From Clostridia bacterium (GTDB taxonomy: Bacteria; Bacillota; Clostridia; Christensenellales; Borkfalkiaceae): 40,738 nt of DNA. The position numbers and the translations under genes were made by a program. This document shows, piece by piece, positions 16,077-23,446 of this stretch (positions are counted from its first letter, which is position 1; every line of letters starts with the position of its first letter). The stretch covers positions 1 through 40,738 of the forward strand of contig JAIDCJ010000025.1 in assembly GCA_029055875.1 (NCBI GenBank). The letters run 5' to 3'. A model generated the notes under the pieces. It worked only from the letters and a program-made list of their open reading frames with translations, searched no databases and was not told where the DNA came from.

Positions 16077-16105
16077 ATTATAGCACGATCCGCCCCAAAA
16101 ATCAA
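16077..16105 (-). promoter_or_regulatory. nth promoter, leaderless start
   Basis: Minus-strand TTGATT (16100-16105), 17-nt spacer, perfect TATAAT (16077-16082), then 7 nt to the ATG at 16069. Transcription should start at the start codon. The -35 overlaps the end of the DUF3343 gene. Confidence 0.75.
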
Positions 16106-16350
16106 CCGTTCCAATAAACGAACGTACCGCTCCTGTTTTTCATAAAGCCCGAAAAAGAAGAGTACGGCCTTTTACCGAGCAGAATTTTGACGCGCGGCAA
16201 AAACGATTCTTCAAACCGCGCGGAAATTCCGCACCCCACGCCCGCGTCGGCGGGCGTTGCAACCGTCTGCGCGGGCACCCCCGCCGCACGCAGGCGGGAA
16301 ACGAAATCGAGCGTCTGCGCCCGCGAGCGAAACACTGCCAACATTGTCAT
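16102..16350 (-). CDS. DUF3343 protein (putative S/Se carrier-like)
   Basis: An 82-residue protein matching the DUF3343 family: a short beta start MLAVFRSRAQTLDFVSRLRAAG, then VGCGISARFEES containing one conserved Cys, and a closing GFMK. Family members are proposed small sulfur/selenium carriers and are often encoded beside cysteine desulfurase-like enzymes, as here (divergent, 84-nt gap). I choose ATG 16350 because a GCAGGGA-type site precedes it; the frame extends further upstream into the desulfurase gene. Confidence 0.75.
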   Translation of the reverse strand: MTMLAVFRSRAQTLDFVSRLRAAGVPAQTVATPADAGVGCGISARFEESFLPRVKILLGKRPYSSFSGFMKNRSGTFVYWNG

Positions 16351-16433
16351 GATTATTTCCCTGCCTTCGTATAATAAATTATTCTTGTCCCTGTGCGCAC
16401 AACGCGCAAGGACATATCCTTCGGAGTATGAAT

Positions 16434-17546
16434 ATGATATATCTCGATCACGCGGCAACGGGCGGGTATAAAACCGCCGCCGTGCAAAACGCGGTCATTG
16501 CCGCCATGAAAACCTGCGCCAATCCGGGACGGAGCGGACACCGCCTTTCCCTCGCCACCGCCGAGCGCGTGCTCGCTTGCAGAGAGCTTTTATCCGAGCT
16601 CTTCGACGGCTACGGGTTCGAGCGCGTTGCGTTCACGAAAAACTGTACCGAGGCGCTCAACCTTGCAATCCTCGGCACGCTCGAAAAGGGCGACCACGTC
16701 GTAACGACCTGCTTAGAGCACAACTCCGTTCTGCGCCCGCTCGAAGAGCTCAAGCGCGCGGGCGTTATCGAGTATTCCGTCGCGCCGCTCGAAAACGGAA
16801 AAATTCTGCCCGAGACGGTTGCCGCGCTCGTCAAACCAAATACGAAAATGTGCTGCGTGACTTCCGCTTCCAACGTGACGGGCTATTCCCCCGACCTTGC
16901 CGCAATCCGTGCCCGCCTGCCCGAAGAAGTGCTCTTCGTGGTGGACGGCGCGCAGGGTGCGGGGCATATTCCCCTGCCCATGAAAAAGCTCGGCATCGAC
17001 GCCTTGGCGCTTGCGGGACACAAGGGCTTAGGTGCCATTCAGGGCGCGGGCGCGCTGCTCTTTTCCGAACGGCTTAATCCCCGCCCCGTCCTCTTCGGCG
17101 GCACGGGAAGCGAGAGCTTCAATTTGGGTATGCCCGAATTCTACCCCGACGCTTTGGAGAGCGGTACCCTTTCGTATCCTGCAATCTGCTCGCTCTACGA
17201 GGGCGCGATCCTCGTCAAGGCGCGGCAAAAGACGAATGCGGAAGCCCTTCTCAAACTGACGGAGGCGGTGCATACCGCGCTTTCCGCTATGGCGGATTAT
17301 AAAACGTACTTCTCCCCCAACCCATGCGGGATCGTTGCGTTTGAAAACGCGAAAGTGCCCTCCGAGGAACTCGCGGGCATTCTCTCCGACCGTTTCAACA
17401 TTGCCGTGCGCGGCGGGCTGCATTGCGCGCCCCTCGTGCATAAGGCACTCGATACCTTCCCCGAGGGCTTGGTGCGTGCGTCCTTCTCGGCGGATCAGAC
17501 CATGCGGGAAGTCAACGCGCTCGTGAGCGCATTGCGGCAAATCTGA
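16434..17546 (+). CDS. Class V aminotransferase, cysteine desulfurase-like
   Basis: A 370-residue PLP enzyme expected to strip sulfur from cysteine. Seen: the N-terminal MIYLDHAATGG, TKNCTEALNLAI (cofactor loop), TCLEHNSVLRP (His over PLP), VVDGAQGAGH (Asp), the Schiff-base Lys in LAGHKGLG and the presumed active Cys in RGGLHCAPLVH, with LVRASFS near the end. The loop resembles group II (SufS/CsdA-like) enzymes. The second ATG (16434) is preferred over ATG 16428 because CGGAG lies 7 nt before it. No scaffold protein is adjacent. The divergent DUF3343 gene suggests a sulfur or selenium delivery role. Confidence 0.88.
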   Translation: MIYLDHAATGGYKTAAVQNAVIAAMKTCANPGRSGHRLSLATAERVLACRELLSELFDGYGFERVAFTKNCTEALNLAILGTLEKGDHVVTTCLEHNSVLRPLEELKRAGVIEYSVAPLENGKILPETVAALVKPNTKMCCVTSASNVTGYSPDLAAIRARLPEEVLFVVDGAQGAGHIPLPMKKLGIDALALAGHKGLGAIQGAGALLFSERLNPRPVLFGGTGSESFNLGMPEFYPDALESGTLSYPAICSLYEGAILVKARQKTNAEALLKLTEAVHTALSAMADYKTYFSPNPCGIVAFENAKVPSEELAGILSDRFNIAVRGGLHCAPLVHKALDTFPEGLVRASFSADQTMREVNALVSALRQI

Positions 17547-17547
17547 G

Positions 17548-17832
17548 CTACATTTTTTTGAGCTGCTCTACGAGCTTCGCGAGCCTCTTGCGCTTTCCCG
17601 CGTCGAGCATGGGCGAGAACTGACGGTAGAACGCGTCTATCTGCTCGTTGGTGAGCGTGCCGTTTTTCTTGCCCTCCACCGCCTGCGCATAGATTGCCTT
17701 CATAATATCGTTGTCGCTCTTGCCGCTGTACTGGCTTGCTACCTTCTTTGCCTCCGAAATCCATTCTTCGGAGGTTTTTTCCGTTTGTGAGTTTTTTTCG
17801 TTTTTACCCGAATAGCTTGCAAAATCGTTCAT
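17548..17832 (-). CDS. Small hydrophilic protein of unknown function
   Basis: A 94-residue soluble protein. Residues about 22-92 form a helical region (EEWISEAKKVASQYSGKSDNDIMKAIYAQAVEG, then QIDAFYRQFSPMLDAGKRKRLAKLVEQLKKM), with a Ser/Lys-rich N-terminal tail. I have no named family for it. The start is ATG 17832 with a GAGGTG site 5 nt upstream. Its stop is one base from that of the convergent desulfurase gene. It is divergent from the next small gene, with only 64 nt between starts. Confidence 0.65.
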   Translation of the reverse strand: MNDFASYSGKNEKNSQTEKTSEEWISEAKKVASQYSGKSDNDIMKAIYAQAVEGKKNGTLTNEQIDAFYRQFSPMLDAGKRKRLAKLVEQLKKM

Positions 17833-17882
17833 ATACACCTCACACTTTCATGGTATGAAGCGAACGGTTTTTTTGACATCGG

Positions 17883-17899
17883 CATACGATAATCGTATG
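17883..17899. repeat. Palindrome covering a start codon
   Basis: CATACGA-taa-TCGTATG: perfect 7-bp arms and a 3-nt centre. The right arm contains the proposed ATG at 17897, and a TTGACA lies at 17873-17878 just upstream. It could be an operator or an mRNA hairpin hiding the start. Confidence 0.4.
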
Positions 17900-18160
17900 G
17901 AAATTCTAGTTATCTTGCTCTTACTTACTTCCATGGATAACAACTCCGAATTGATCTGCAAGCTCCGCTCGGCTCTGCAATTCTACCGCGAGAACAGAGA
18001 GCTTATCGCCATGTTCCAGGGCGCGGCGGGCAAGTCCGCTCCCCCACCTTCGGAACACGGGGACGAAAAGTGCGAAGAAGAAAAAGAGAGCCGACCTTCC
18101 GACGGAAAGATCGACTCTATGAAAATTTTAGAGGAATACTTAAAGCGCAGCGCCGTTTAA
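17897..18160 (+). CDS. Small protein with hydrophobic N-terminus, unknown function
   Basis: An 87-residue ORF: short hydrophobic start MEILVILLLLTS, a helix LICKLRSALQFYRENRELIAMFQ and a charged tail (HGDEKCEEEKESRP). No known domain. The start is uncertain: ATG 17855 is in frame upstream, but neither has a good ribosome site. I prefer 17897 because the hydrophobic segment begins there. The stop lies inside the convergent S41 protease gene (21-nt overlap). The tail and the gene-dense context make it plausible, but coding status is not proven. Confidence 0.5.
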   Translation: MEILVILLLLTSMDNNSELICKLRSALQFYRENRELIAMFQGAAGKSAPPPSEHGDEKCEEEKESRPSDGKIDSMKILEEYLKRSAV

Positions 18161-19534
18161 GCGGGAGAGCACTTCTTCGAGCATGGTATCCGTTTCACCG
18201 TGCAGTAAGGGGGCTTCGATTCCTTGCCCGCCCATCTCTTCTGTGACGCCCGTTTCGTGAATGCTTCTTCCGCTGACGGGCCAGAAGATTTCCGCAGAGG
18301 TCACGCGCACGGCGCTGCCGTTCACGGCGGTGAACGCCGACTGCATGACGCCCTTGCCGTAGGAATGCGCTTCGCCGTTTTCCTGCTTGCGAAGGTAAAT
18401 ATCCGAGAACCCGACCGTGCCGTAATCGACGAGCGCGCCAATCAAACTCTCGGAAGCGGATGCCGTCCACTCGTCCGCAAGAATACTCACGCGCGAGCTT
18501 TGCGAGAAATATTTTACGTAATCGTTTCCGTCCGCATTGAATTTCACCTGCCTTCCGCTGCGGTACTTTGCCGTAGCGACGAGCGGGCTGTTTCCCTCCG
18601 CGTTTTTGAGAAGGTGCGAGGCAATCGACTGAAAATCCTTGAGGTATCCCCCGCCGTTGCGGCGCAGGTCGATAATCAGGTTTTCTCTGCCGCGCTCTTT
18701 CATAAGGCCAAGCATTTGGACAAACTCTTCCGCCACGTTGCCGTTGAATTCGCAAATGGAAATATAAGCGGTCTTGTTGTCCGCACCCGCAAGCGGATTG
18801 TTCGTTTCGGTGAGCTCGAGCTTCTCCGTGCCGCGGAAATCAAACGAGCTATCGCTGTCGCGGTAGGAGCAGTAGGACGCAAGATAGGTGTCGCCCGTAA
18901 TGCAGTAGACCTTCGTATCGTCCTTGCCGTATCCGCATTCGAGATAGATAGCACTGCCCGAAAGGGAATACAGCGCGTTGCGGTCGCCCTCTTTCAAACT
19001 ATCCTCCGAGGTGCCGAAGCTGTAAATATACATTCCGCTTTTCAGCCCCGCAAGCGCGGCGGGCGAATTGCCGATGACGTTGTAAACGCGCAAGCTTTCG
19101 TCTTCGTCGATTGCGGAAAAGCCCGCGTCCTTGTTGTTGCCCTCGCCCTCGCTGAGGAGCTGTTTGAATTCCTCGGGCGTGAAATAGGAGCAGAACTTAT
19201 CGGGAAGCGCCATCTCGTAGAACTGTGCGTAAAGCTCGTCCCACTTCTCGTCGGGAATCTCTTTGTAATAATTATCCTCTATGGTATCGATGAGCCACAG
19301 CAGGGTGCGGGCGCGGGAATCTATGGTAAAATAGCGCACGATCCAGCCCACGAAGAAAAAGACGAGAGCGATTACCACCGCCCCTGCCGCAATCAAAATC
19401 TTCTTCGTCCGCGTGCTCTTAGCGGGTACCCCGCCCGCAGGCGGAGCCGAATGCACGGGCGCCCCGCCTGCGGGCGGGGTTGAAGCCGTTTCTTTTTTGA
19501 CGTCGAATTCGTCGTTAAAATTGTTGTCGTTCAT
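18140..19534 (-). CDS. S41-family C-terminal-processing-type protease, membrane-anchored
   Basis: A 464-residue serine protease. In order: a cytoplasmic tail with PPAGG repeats (about 16-38), one span (about 45-66), a helical pro-region, a PDZ-like domain (about 135-215, GNSPAALAGLKSGMYIYSFG) and the tail-specific protease core with NLIIDLRRNGGG, catalytic Ser in DEWTASASESLIGAL and catalytic Lys in SYGKGVMQS. It should cleave proteins outside the membrane. ATG 19534 has AGGAG 6 nt upstream; the longer in-frame extension includes the promoter. It overlaps a convergent small gene by 21 nt. The substrate is unknown. Confidence 0.9.
   Translation of the reverse strand: MNDNNFNDEFDVKKETASTPPAGGAPVHSAPPAGGVPAKSTRTKKILIAAGAVVIALVFFFVGWIVRYFTIDSRARTLLWLIDTIEDNYYKEIPDEKWDELYAQFYEMALPDKFCSYFTPEEFKQLLSEGEGNNKDAGFSAIDEDESLRVYNVIGNSPAALAGLKSGMYIYSFGTSEDSLKEGDRNALYSLSGSAIYLECGYGKDDTKVYCITGDTYLASYCSYRDSDSSFDFRGTEKLELTETNNPLAGADNKTAYISICEFNGNVAEEFVQMLGLMKERGRENLIIDLRRNGGGYLKDFQSIASHLLKNAEGNSPLVATAKYRSGRQVKFNADGNDYVKYFSQSSRVSILADEWTASASESLIGALVDYGTVGFSDIYLRKQENGEAHSYGKGVMQSAFTAVNGSAVRVTSAEIFWPVSGRSIHETGVTEEMGGQGIEAPLLHGETDTMLEEVLSRLNGAAL
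19429..19479. repeat. Inverted repeat inside the S41 coding region
   Basis: Perfect 16-bp arms (CCCCGCCCGCAGGCGG, 19429-19444, and its complement at 19464-19479) flank 19 nt. Each arm encodes PPAGG and is itself nearly palindromic, so the mRNA can fold a strong hairpin about 55-105 nt into the gene. Confidence 0.7.
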
Positions 19535-19552
19535 GGTTTTCTCCTGAATGCT

Positions 19553-19581
19553 ATTATAACCTTTTGCAGGAAAAATTTCAA
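19553..19581 (-). promoter_or_regulatory. S41 protease promoter
   Basis: Minus-strand TTGAAA (19576-19581), 17-nt spacer, TATAAT (19553-19558), then an AGGAG site before ATG 19534. Confidence 0.85.
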
Positions 19582-19681
19582 GCCCTATTTCTTTTTCTTT
19601 CACAAAGCGCGAAAAAAACAAATATTTTTTTGCGAAATGGGGAAATATTTCATGGAAATGAGGGACACTAATTTCGGAAAT

Positions 19682-19722
19682 ATATGGCAAAAAAAAGCCG
19701 TTTTACGGTTTTTTTGCCATAT
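19682..19722. terminator. Long A/T-flanked hairpin in a divergent promoter region
   Basis: ATATGGCAAAAAAA and its complement flank a CCGT-TTT-ACGG core, with a 2-nt bulge. It looks like a bidirectional intrinsic terminator, yet both neighbouring genes point away from it. The 278-nt gap (19535-19812) otherwise holds only the two promoters. Confidence 0.45.
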
Positions 19723-19728
19723 TTGATG

Positions 19729-19758
19729 TTGACAGGCATAATAAATTCGTGCTATAAT
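19729..19758 (+). promoter_or_regulatory. Promoter of the large membrane-protein gene
   Basis: TTGACA (19729-19734), 18-nt spacer, TATAAT (19753-19758). The ATG lies about 48 nt past the expected start site, with GGGAG before it. Confidence 0.85.
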
Positions 19759-19812
19759 CAATGTGACATATATTAGTGTAATAGTGTTTAATCTCGTTTC
19801 GGGAGAATCGTT

Positions 19813-21516
19813 ATGAGTAATCTTGATGAAAACGTGACAACGGAATATCTTTACAGCGAGCCCGTGCCCGTTGTTACGGTGGAAACCGAGAAGAAACCGA
19901 GCGGAAAAGGTATGTACACCTTCCTTTCCGTCTTCTTCTTTGTCCTCGCGCTTGCCGGTCTTTTTATCGGCATGATTACCGCGGCTTGGCCGGCATTCCA
20001 ACAGTTCAACATTTCGGCTTTTAATCCGGCTATATCCTACGGCGAAAAAGTATTCAGCCAAAGCTTGCTTGGAAAATTGATTGCGGTTTTTGCGGATTTG
20101 TTCGGGGAAAAACTCATTCCCTCATCCTTATCCGTACTGTCGCTTTCCGGTAAGATTTGGTTTATATTCTATCTTTTCCTCGTCTGTGCGGTTTCTTTCT
20201 CTGCGGTTCTCGCGCTCGTACTCATGATTATCACGGCCGTAACGAGATCGAAAACACTTGCAAAGAATTGCGCAATGACGAGCGGCATCGTGCTCTTCCT
20301 CGTATACGGCGGGCACTTCCTGCTCACCTATGCAGTCAGCAGTTCGATCGATGCTCCCACGGCGCTTATCGGCGGAATCATTCTTATAACGCTCATTGCG
20401 GTTGCGATTGTCAGAAGCAAGGTTTACGGATTCCTTTCCTCCCTTCTCCTCACGCTTACGATTGTTGCAATCATGATGCTCAACTATTCCACGGCGGAGC
20501 TTACACATTTCGCTTCGCTTACCGTGTTCGACCTTTACGGCTCCGATATCTTCCTCGGCATTGCAATGACGTTCCTCGTCATCGTGCTTGGATTCAACTT
20601 CGTTGCGTCCACCGTCCGCATCTGCCCGAAACGCAACTTCGTATTTGACGCGGTGCGTTACGGCATACAGCTTCTTGCCGTCATTCTTGCGCTCGTTTCC
20701 TATATGGTATCCAAGAGCATCGGCACGTGGGATATCTTCTCGGCGGAAGGACAAACCCTCGCAACGGTACTTCTTCTCGTATGCTCGATTGCAACGTTCG
20801 TGGTTGCGCTTCTCGAAACGCTGCTCGGCGGAAGGAAAAAAGAAACGGTTGCACAGGAAATCGTCGTGGCTGAAAACCAGCCCATGCTGTACGACCAGCC
20901 CGCTTATGCGGGATATGCTCCCGTCCTTCAGCCCATCATTGTGGCGCAGCCTCCCGTGTACCAGCAGCCGGTATATCAGCAACCCGCGCAAGCGCAGCCT
21001 GCGGAAACGAACGTTTACGTTCAACAGCCCGCAGAGCCTCAGCCTCAGCCCCAGCCTGCGGAGACGCACGTCTACGTTCAACAGGCAGAGCGTCCCGACG
21101 TACCCGTAACCGAGTTTGAACGCAAAATGCAAAATATCGCACGCGGGAACTCGTCCGTATACGACGCTTCCCCCGTTCCCGTTTCGCAGCAGCGCATTAA
21201 CGTGGAAACGCAAAACTCCTACGATAAACGCCGCAAGAATAAAACCCAGCCCGCTTCCAATTCTTCCTACGTTTACGAAGGCTCGCAGTACGTTTACGAT
21301 CCCTTCATTAAAACGCTTAACGTTCAGGAAAGAAACGAGTTCGGCGATTTGTTCATTGCAAATATCTACGGCTTGCGTTCGTACCTGCCCACCTATATCA
21401 TCGGCGGCGACAACAAGGTCTTCTTCGACCGCGTGTTCATCTACCTCGGCTGCTACCGCAACTATATCTCGCAGGATCTGCTTGAAAAGATTTATCTCTA
21501 CGTAAGCAAGCAATAA
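19813..21516 (+). CDS. Large multi-span membrane protein with Pro/Gln-rich linker, unknown function
   Basis: A 567-residue protein. A short cytoplasmic N-terminus is followed by about eight to ten hydrophobic spans (about 35-345), then a low-complexity Pro/Gln/Tyr linker (about 355-440, with YQQPVYQQP and PQPQPQPAE), a disordered Asn/Gln-rich stretch and a C-terminal conserved-looking segment (about 500-567, FIKTLNVQERNEFGDLF...). I recognise no transporter or enzyme motif. The C-terminal segment after a flexible tether could be a cytoplasmic interaction module. ATG 19813 has GGGAG at good spacing. Single-gene unit with a strong promoter and terminator. Confidence 0.75.
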   Translation: MSNLDENVTTEYLYSEPVPVVTVETEKKPSGKGMYTFLSVFFFVLALAGLFIGMITAAWPAFQQFNISAFNPAISYGEKVFSQSLLGKLIAVFADLFGEKLIPSSLSVLSLSGKIWFIFYLFLVCAVSFSAVLALVLMIITAVTRSKTLAKNCAMTSGIVLFLVYGGHFLLTYAVSSSIDAPTALIGGIILITLIAVAIVRSKVYGFLSSLLLTLTIVAIMMLNYSTAELTHFASLTVFDLYGSDIFLGIAMTFLVIVLGFNFVASTVRICPKRNFVFDAVRYGIQLLAVILALVSYMVSKSIGTWDIFSAEGQTLATVLLLVCSIATFVVALLETLLGGRKKETVAQEIVVAENQPMLYDQPAYAGYAPVLQPIIVAQPPVYQQPVYQQPAQAQPAETNVYVQQPAEPQPQPQPAETHVYVQQAERPDVPVTEFERKMQNIARGNSSVYDASPVPVSQQRINVETQNSYDKRRKNKTQPASNSSYVYEGSQYVYDPFIKTLNVQERNEFGDLFIANIYGLRSYLPTYIIGGDNKVFFDRVFIYLGCYRNYISQDLLEKIYLYVSKQ

Positions 21517-21526
21517 TCAAATACCA

Positions 21527-21562
21527 AAGCCCCGCGCTTCAAAGCGCGGGGCTTTTCTTTTT
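21527..21562 (+). terminator. Terminator after the large membrane-protein gene
   Basis: A 12-bp perfect stem (AAGCCCCGCGCT, loop TCAA) followed by TTCTTTTT. Confidence 0.92.
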
Positions 21563-21596
21563 AGCATACAAAAAGTCCGCTTACCCTAAGCGGACT

Positions 21597-21959
21597 TTAT
21601 TCTTCGATTTTTACGATTACGCAAATGCCCTCTTCCTTGCTGTACGCCCGTTCGTCGCTCACGGCGTCCACAAGATAGAGTCCCCTGCCGCGCTCGGCGG
21701 TTACGTCCGAACAGACGCTCACCTTGGGCGGAACGAAGTCGGTTGCGCTCTTTACGCGGATATGAATTTCTTCGCCCGAGCGTTCAAAGGTAAAGCGCGC
21801 ACGGCCTCCGCCGTAGCGGAGCGCGTTCGAGAGCAGTTCCCTTGCAACGAGCTTGCAGTCGAACACCGCGTTTTCGGGGATAGCTTGCTCCCGAAAGGCG
21901 GCGCACATTTTCGCAAGCGCGTCGTCGAGCATTAAAAAGTTTTCTATTTCAAACAGCAT
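21597..21959 (-). CDS. RsbW-like anti-sigma factor kinase (HATPase_c)
   Basis: A 120-residue GHKL-type ATP-binding protein of the RsbW/SpoIIAB class. The N-box CKLVARELLSNALRYGGG (about 35-52) keeps the Glu and Asn needed for Mg-ATP. The G2-like ERGRGLYLVDAVSD (about 89-102) is present, but the usual DxGxG box is replaced by KSATDFVPP. Such proteins bind a sigma factor and phosphorylate a STAS antagonist. It is the last of four overlapping genes; its ATG overlaps the sigma stop by one base (TAATG), implying translational coupling. It is probably the active partner for the adjacent sigma. Confidence 0.82.
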   Translation of the reverse strand: MLFEIENFLMLDDALAKMCAAFREQAIPENAVFDCKLVARELLSNALRYGGGRARFTFERSGEEIHIRVKSATDFVPPKVSVCSDVTAERGRGLYLVDAVSDERAYSKEEGICVIVKIEE

Positions 21960-22684
21960 TATTCCACCGTGCTTTTACTTAGCGTTTCTCTTAGCTTTTG
22001 CAACACTTTGCGTTCCATACGCGAAACGTTCATTTGCGATACGCCCAATCGCTTCGCCGTTTCCACCTGCGAGAGCTCCTGCCCGAACCGGTAAGATACG
22101 AGCGCGCGCTCCGCATCCGAAAGCGTTAAAAGCGCACTTTCCACCGCGTCGCGGTTTTCCACTTCCTCGAACACGTCCTCGGCGGGAAGTACGTCGTGAT
22201 AGCTCATGCCCTCTTCCCCGCTGCCCGCGGGTCTGTCGAGCGAAACCACACCGCCCGCTTCGCTGCAACGCAGCACTTCTTCTTCCGTTACGCCCAGCCG
22301 CTCGGCAAGCTCCTTTGCGGTGGGCTTTCTGCCCGTCTCCGCAAAAATCTGTGCCGAGAGCTTTTTCAGCCCCACGCGCAGCTCGGAAACCTTGCGCGGA
22401 AGATGAATGAGGCGGGAACGGTCGCGGAAATAGTTCTTAATTTCGCCCGTAATCGTCGGCGTAATGAACGTGGAAAACTGCAAACCCTTGGTCTCGTCGA
22501 AGCGGGAAACCCCCTTTATGAGCGCCAAAGAAGCGATCTGATACAGATCGTCGTAATCCACGCCGCGCCCGACGAACTTGCGCGCAAGAACGGCGGCTAT
22601 GTAGAGATACTTTTCAACGATCTGATTTCGGATTTCAAGATCGCCCGTCTCTCTGAATTTTGCGAAAAGCTCCTCGTCGTTCAT
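21959..22684 (-). CDS. Sigma-70 family factor of the SigB/SigF/SigG group
   Basis: A 241-residue alternative sigma factor. Region 2 (RNQIVEKYLYIAAVLARKFVG, DYDDLYQIASLALIKGVSRFD, FSTFITPTITGEIKNYFRD) and the LIHLPRKVSE segment are typical of the SigB/F/G group. Region 3 (about 113-145) and region 4 with the HTH LSQVETAKRLGVSQMNVSRME follow. Flanked on both sides by RsbW-like proteins and preceded by a STAS gene, so its activity should be set by partner switching. Whether it serves stress or sporulation cannot be told from sequence alone; gene order resembles both spoIIA and sigB operons. Confidence 0.9.
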   Translation of the reverse strand: MNDEELFAKFRETGDLEIRNQIVEKYLYIAAVLARKFVGRGVDYDDLYQIASLALIKGVSRFDETKGLQFSTFITPTITGEIKNYFRDRSRLIHLPRKVSELRVGLKKLSAQIFAETGRKPTAKELAERLGVTEEEVLRCSEAGGVVSLDRPAGSGEEGMSYHDVLPAEDVFEEVENRDAVESALLTLSDAERALVSYRFGQELSQVETAKRLGVSQMNVSRMERKVLQKLRETLSKSTVE

Positions 22685-23043
22685 GCCTTCAAACCAAATT
22701 CAAACCCGATTTTATAAACTTCGCCGTCCTTCTTTTCCATGACGACGTTTTCGGCAAGTGCGGCAATGAGCGCCGCGGAAATCTCGTCCTCCGCTTTCGC
22801 TTCCGCCGCCTTTTTCTCTTCGCCCTCGATGGTAACCTTCAAACCCTTGTCCTTGATAAACGTAATCGAGGCGCGCGTAAAGCCTCTGCCCGCAAGCAGA
22901 AGCAAGCTCTCGGTCACGCAGACCTTGCAGTCCTCGCTGTCGTCAAAGCTAAGCCCCGCAAACGCGCAGACGCCGCCCGTAGTCAGCCGCGCGGTGGTAT
23001 TGAGCGCACTCTCTAAGGGAAATGCAAGCGTAATTCCGTTCAT
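22681..23043 (-). CDS. Degenerate RsbW-like protein without the N-box Asn
   Basis: A 120-residue protein whose N-terminal half follows the RsbW pattern (ARLTTGGVCAFAGLSFDDSE, then DCKVCVTESLLLLAGRGF), but the Mg-binding Asn and the following His-Tyr of a normal N-box are replaced by Leu-rich sequence. No DxGxG box is visible, and an Ala/Glu/Lys stretch (EEKKAAEAKAEDE) fills the middle. It probably cannot bind ATP and may act as a pure binding partner. It sits where SpoIIAB/RsbW normally stands, between STAS and sigma, overlapping both by 4 nt. Homology is by pattern only; moderate certainty. Confidence 0.65.
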   Translation of the reverse strand: MNGITLAFPLESALNTTARLTTGGVCAFAGLSFDDSEDCKVCVTESLLLLAGRGFTRASITFIKDKGLKVTIEGEEKKAAEAKAEDEISAALIAALAENVVMEKKDGEVYKIGFEFGLKA

Positions 23044-23348
23044 GGCTCTATCTCCATAATGCGGTCAAGCGCGCAGATGACGAACAGCTTTTTCAGCCGC
23101 GGCTGTAAACTCGTAATGCGGAGCGTATGCCCGTCCTGCTTGACTTTTTTGAGAATCTTCACAAACGTGCCGAGCGTGGTGGAATCGATAAATTCAAGCG
23201 CGGCGCATTCAAATACGATATTGCAAGGCTTCGCGGTATAAGCCGCCGTCACCTCTTCGTAGAATTCGTCTGCATTGCCCGAGTCGATTTCCCCCGACAA
23301 CGCGAATACGAGCGCGGGCTCTTTCGAGATAAGTTTCACTTCCTGCAT
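23040..23348 (-). CDS. STAS-domain anti-anti-sigma factor (RsbV/SpoIIAA-like)
   Basis: A 102-residue single STAS domain: beta start VKLISKEPALVFALSGEID, the phospho-acceptor motif LEFIDSTTLGTFVKILKKVK (Ser about 57 in FIDST) and the final helix KLFVICALDRIMEI. When dephosphorylated such proteins capture the RsbW-like kinase and free the sigma factor. The in-frame extension to 23435 is rejected because ATG 23348 begins the domain and has GGAGGA upstream. First gene of the four-gene operon. A possible -10 TACAAT lies at 23385-23390 with no convincing -35. Confidence 0.85.
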   Translation of the reverse strand: MQEVKLISKEPALVFALSGEIDSGNADEFYEEVTAAYTAKPCNIVFECAALEFIDSTTLGTFVKILKKVKQDGHTLRITSLQPRLKKLFVICALDRIMEIEP

Positions 23349-23446
23349 ATGTTCCTCCGCCGATACGTGGCATTCTTTTCCTATATTGTAACACCTTTTG
23401 CCCGATTTTGAAACGCTTTTTACAAAATCCGTCAAAAATTTTTTCG

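Noticed and set aside
18224-19483. 419-residue plus-strand open frame opposite the S41 protease
   Set aside because: Shadow frame caused by GC-rich third positions; no start signals.
20128-21513. 461-residue minus-strand open frame opposite the large membrane-protein gene
   Set aside because: It is rich in Arg, His, Asn and Glu with no domain, lies fully antisense to a gene with promoter, ribosome site and terminator, and reflects codon bias of the real gene.
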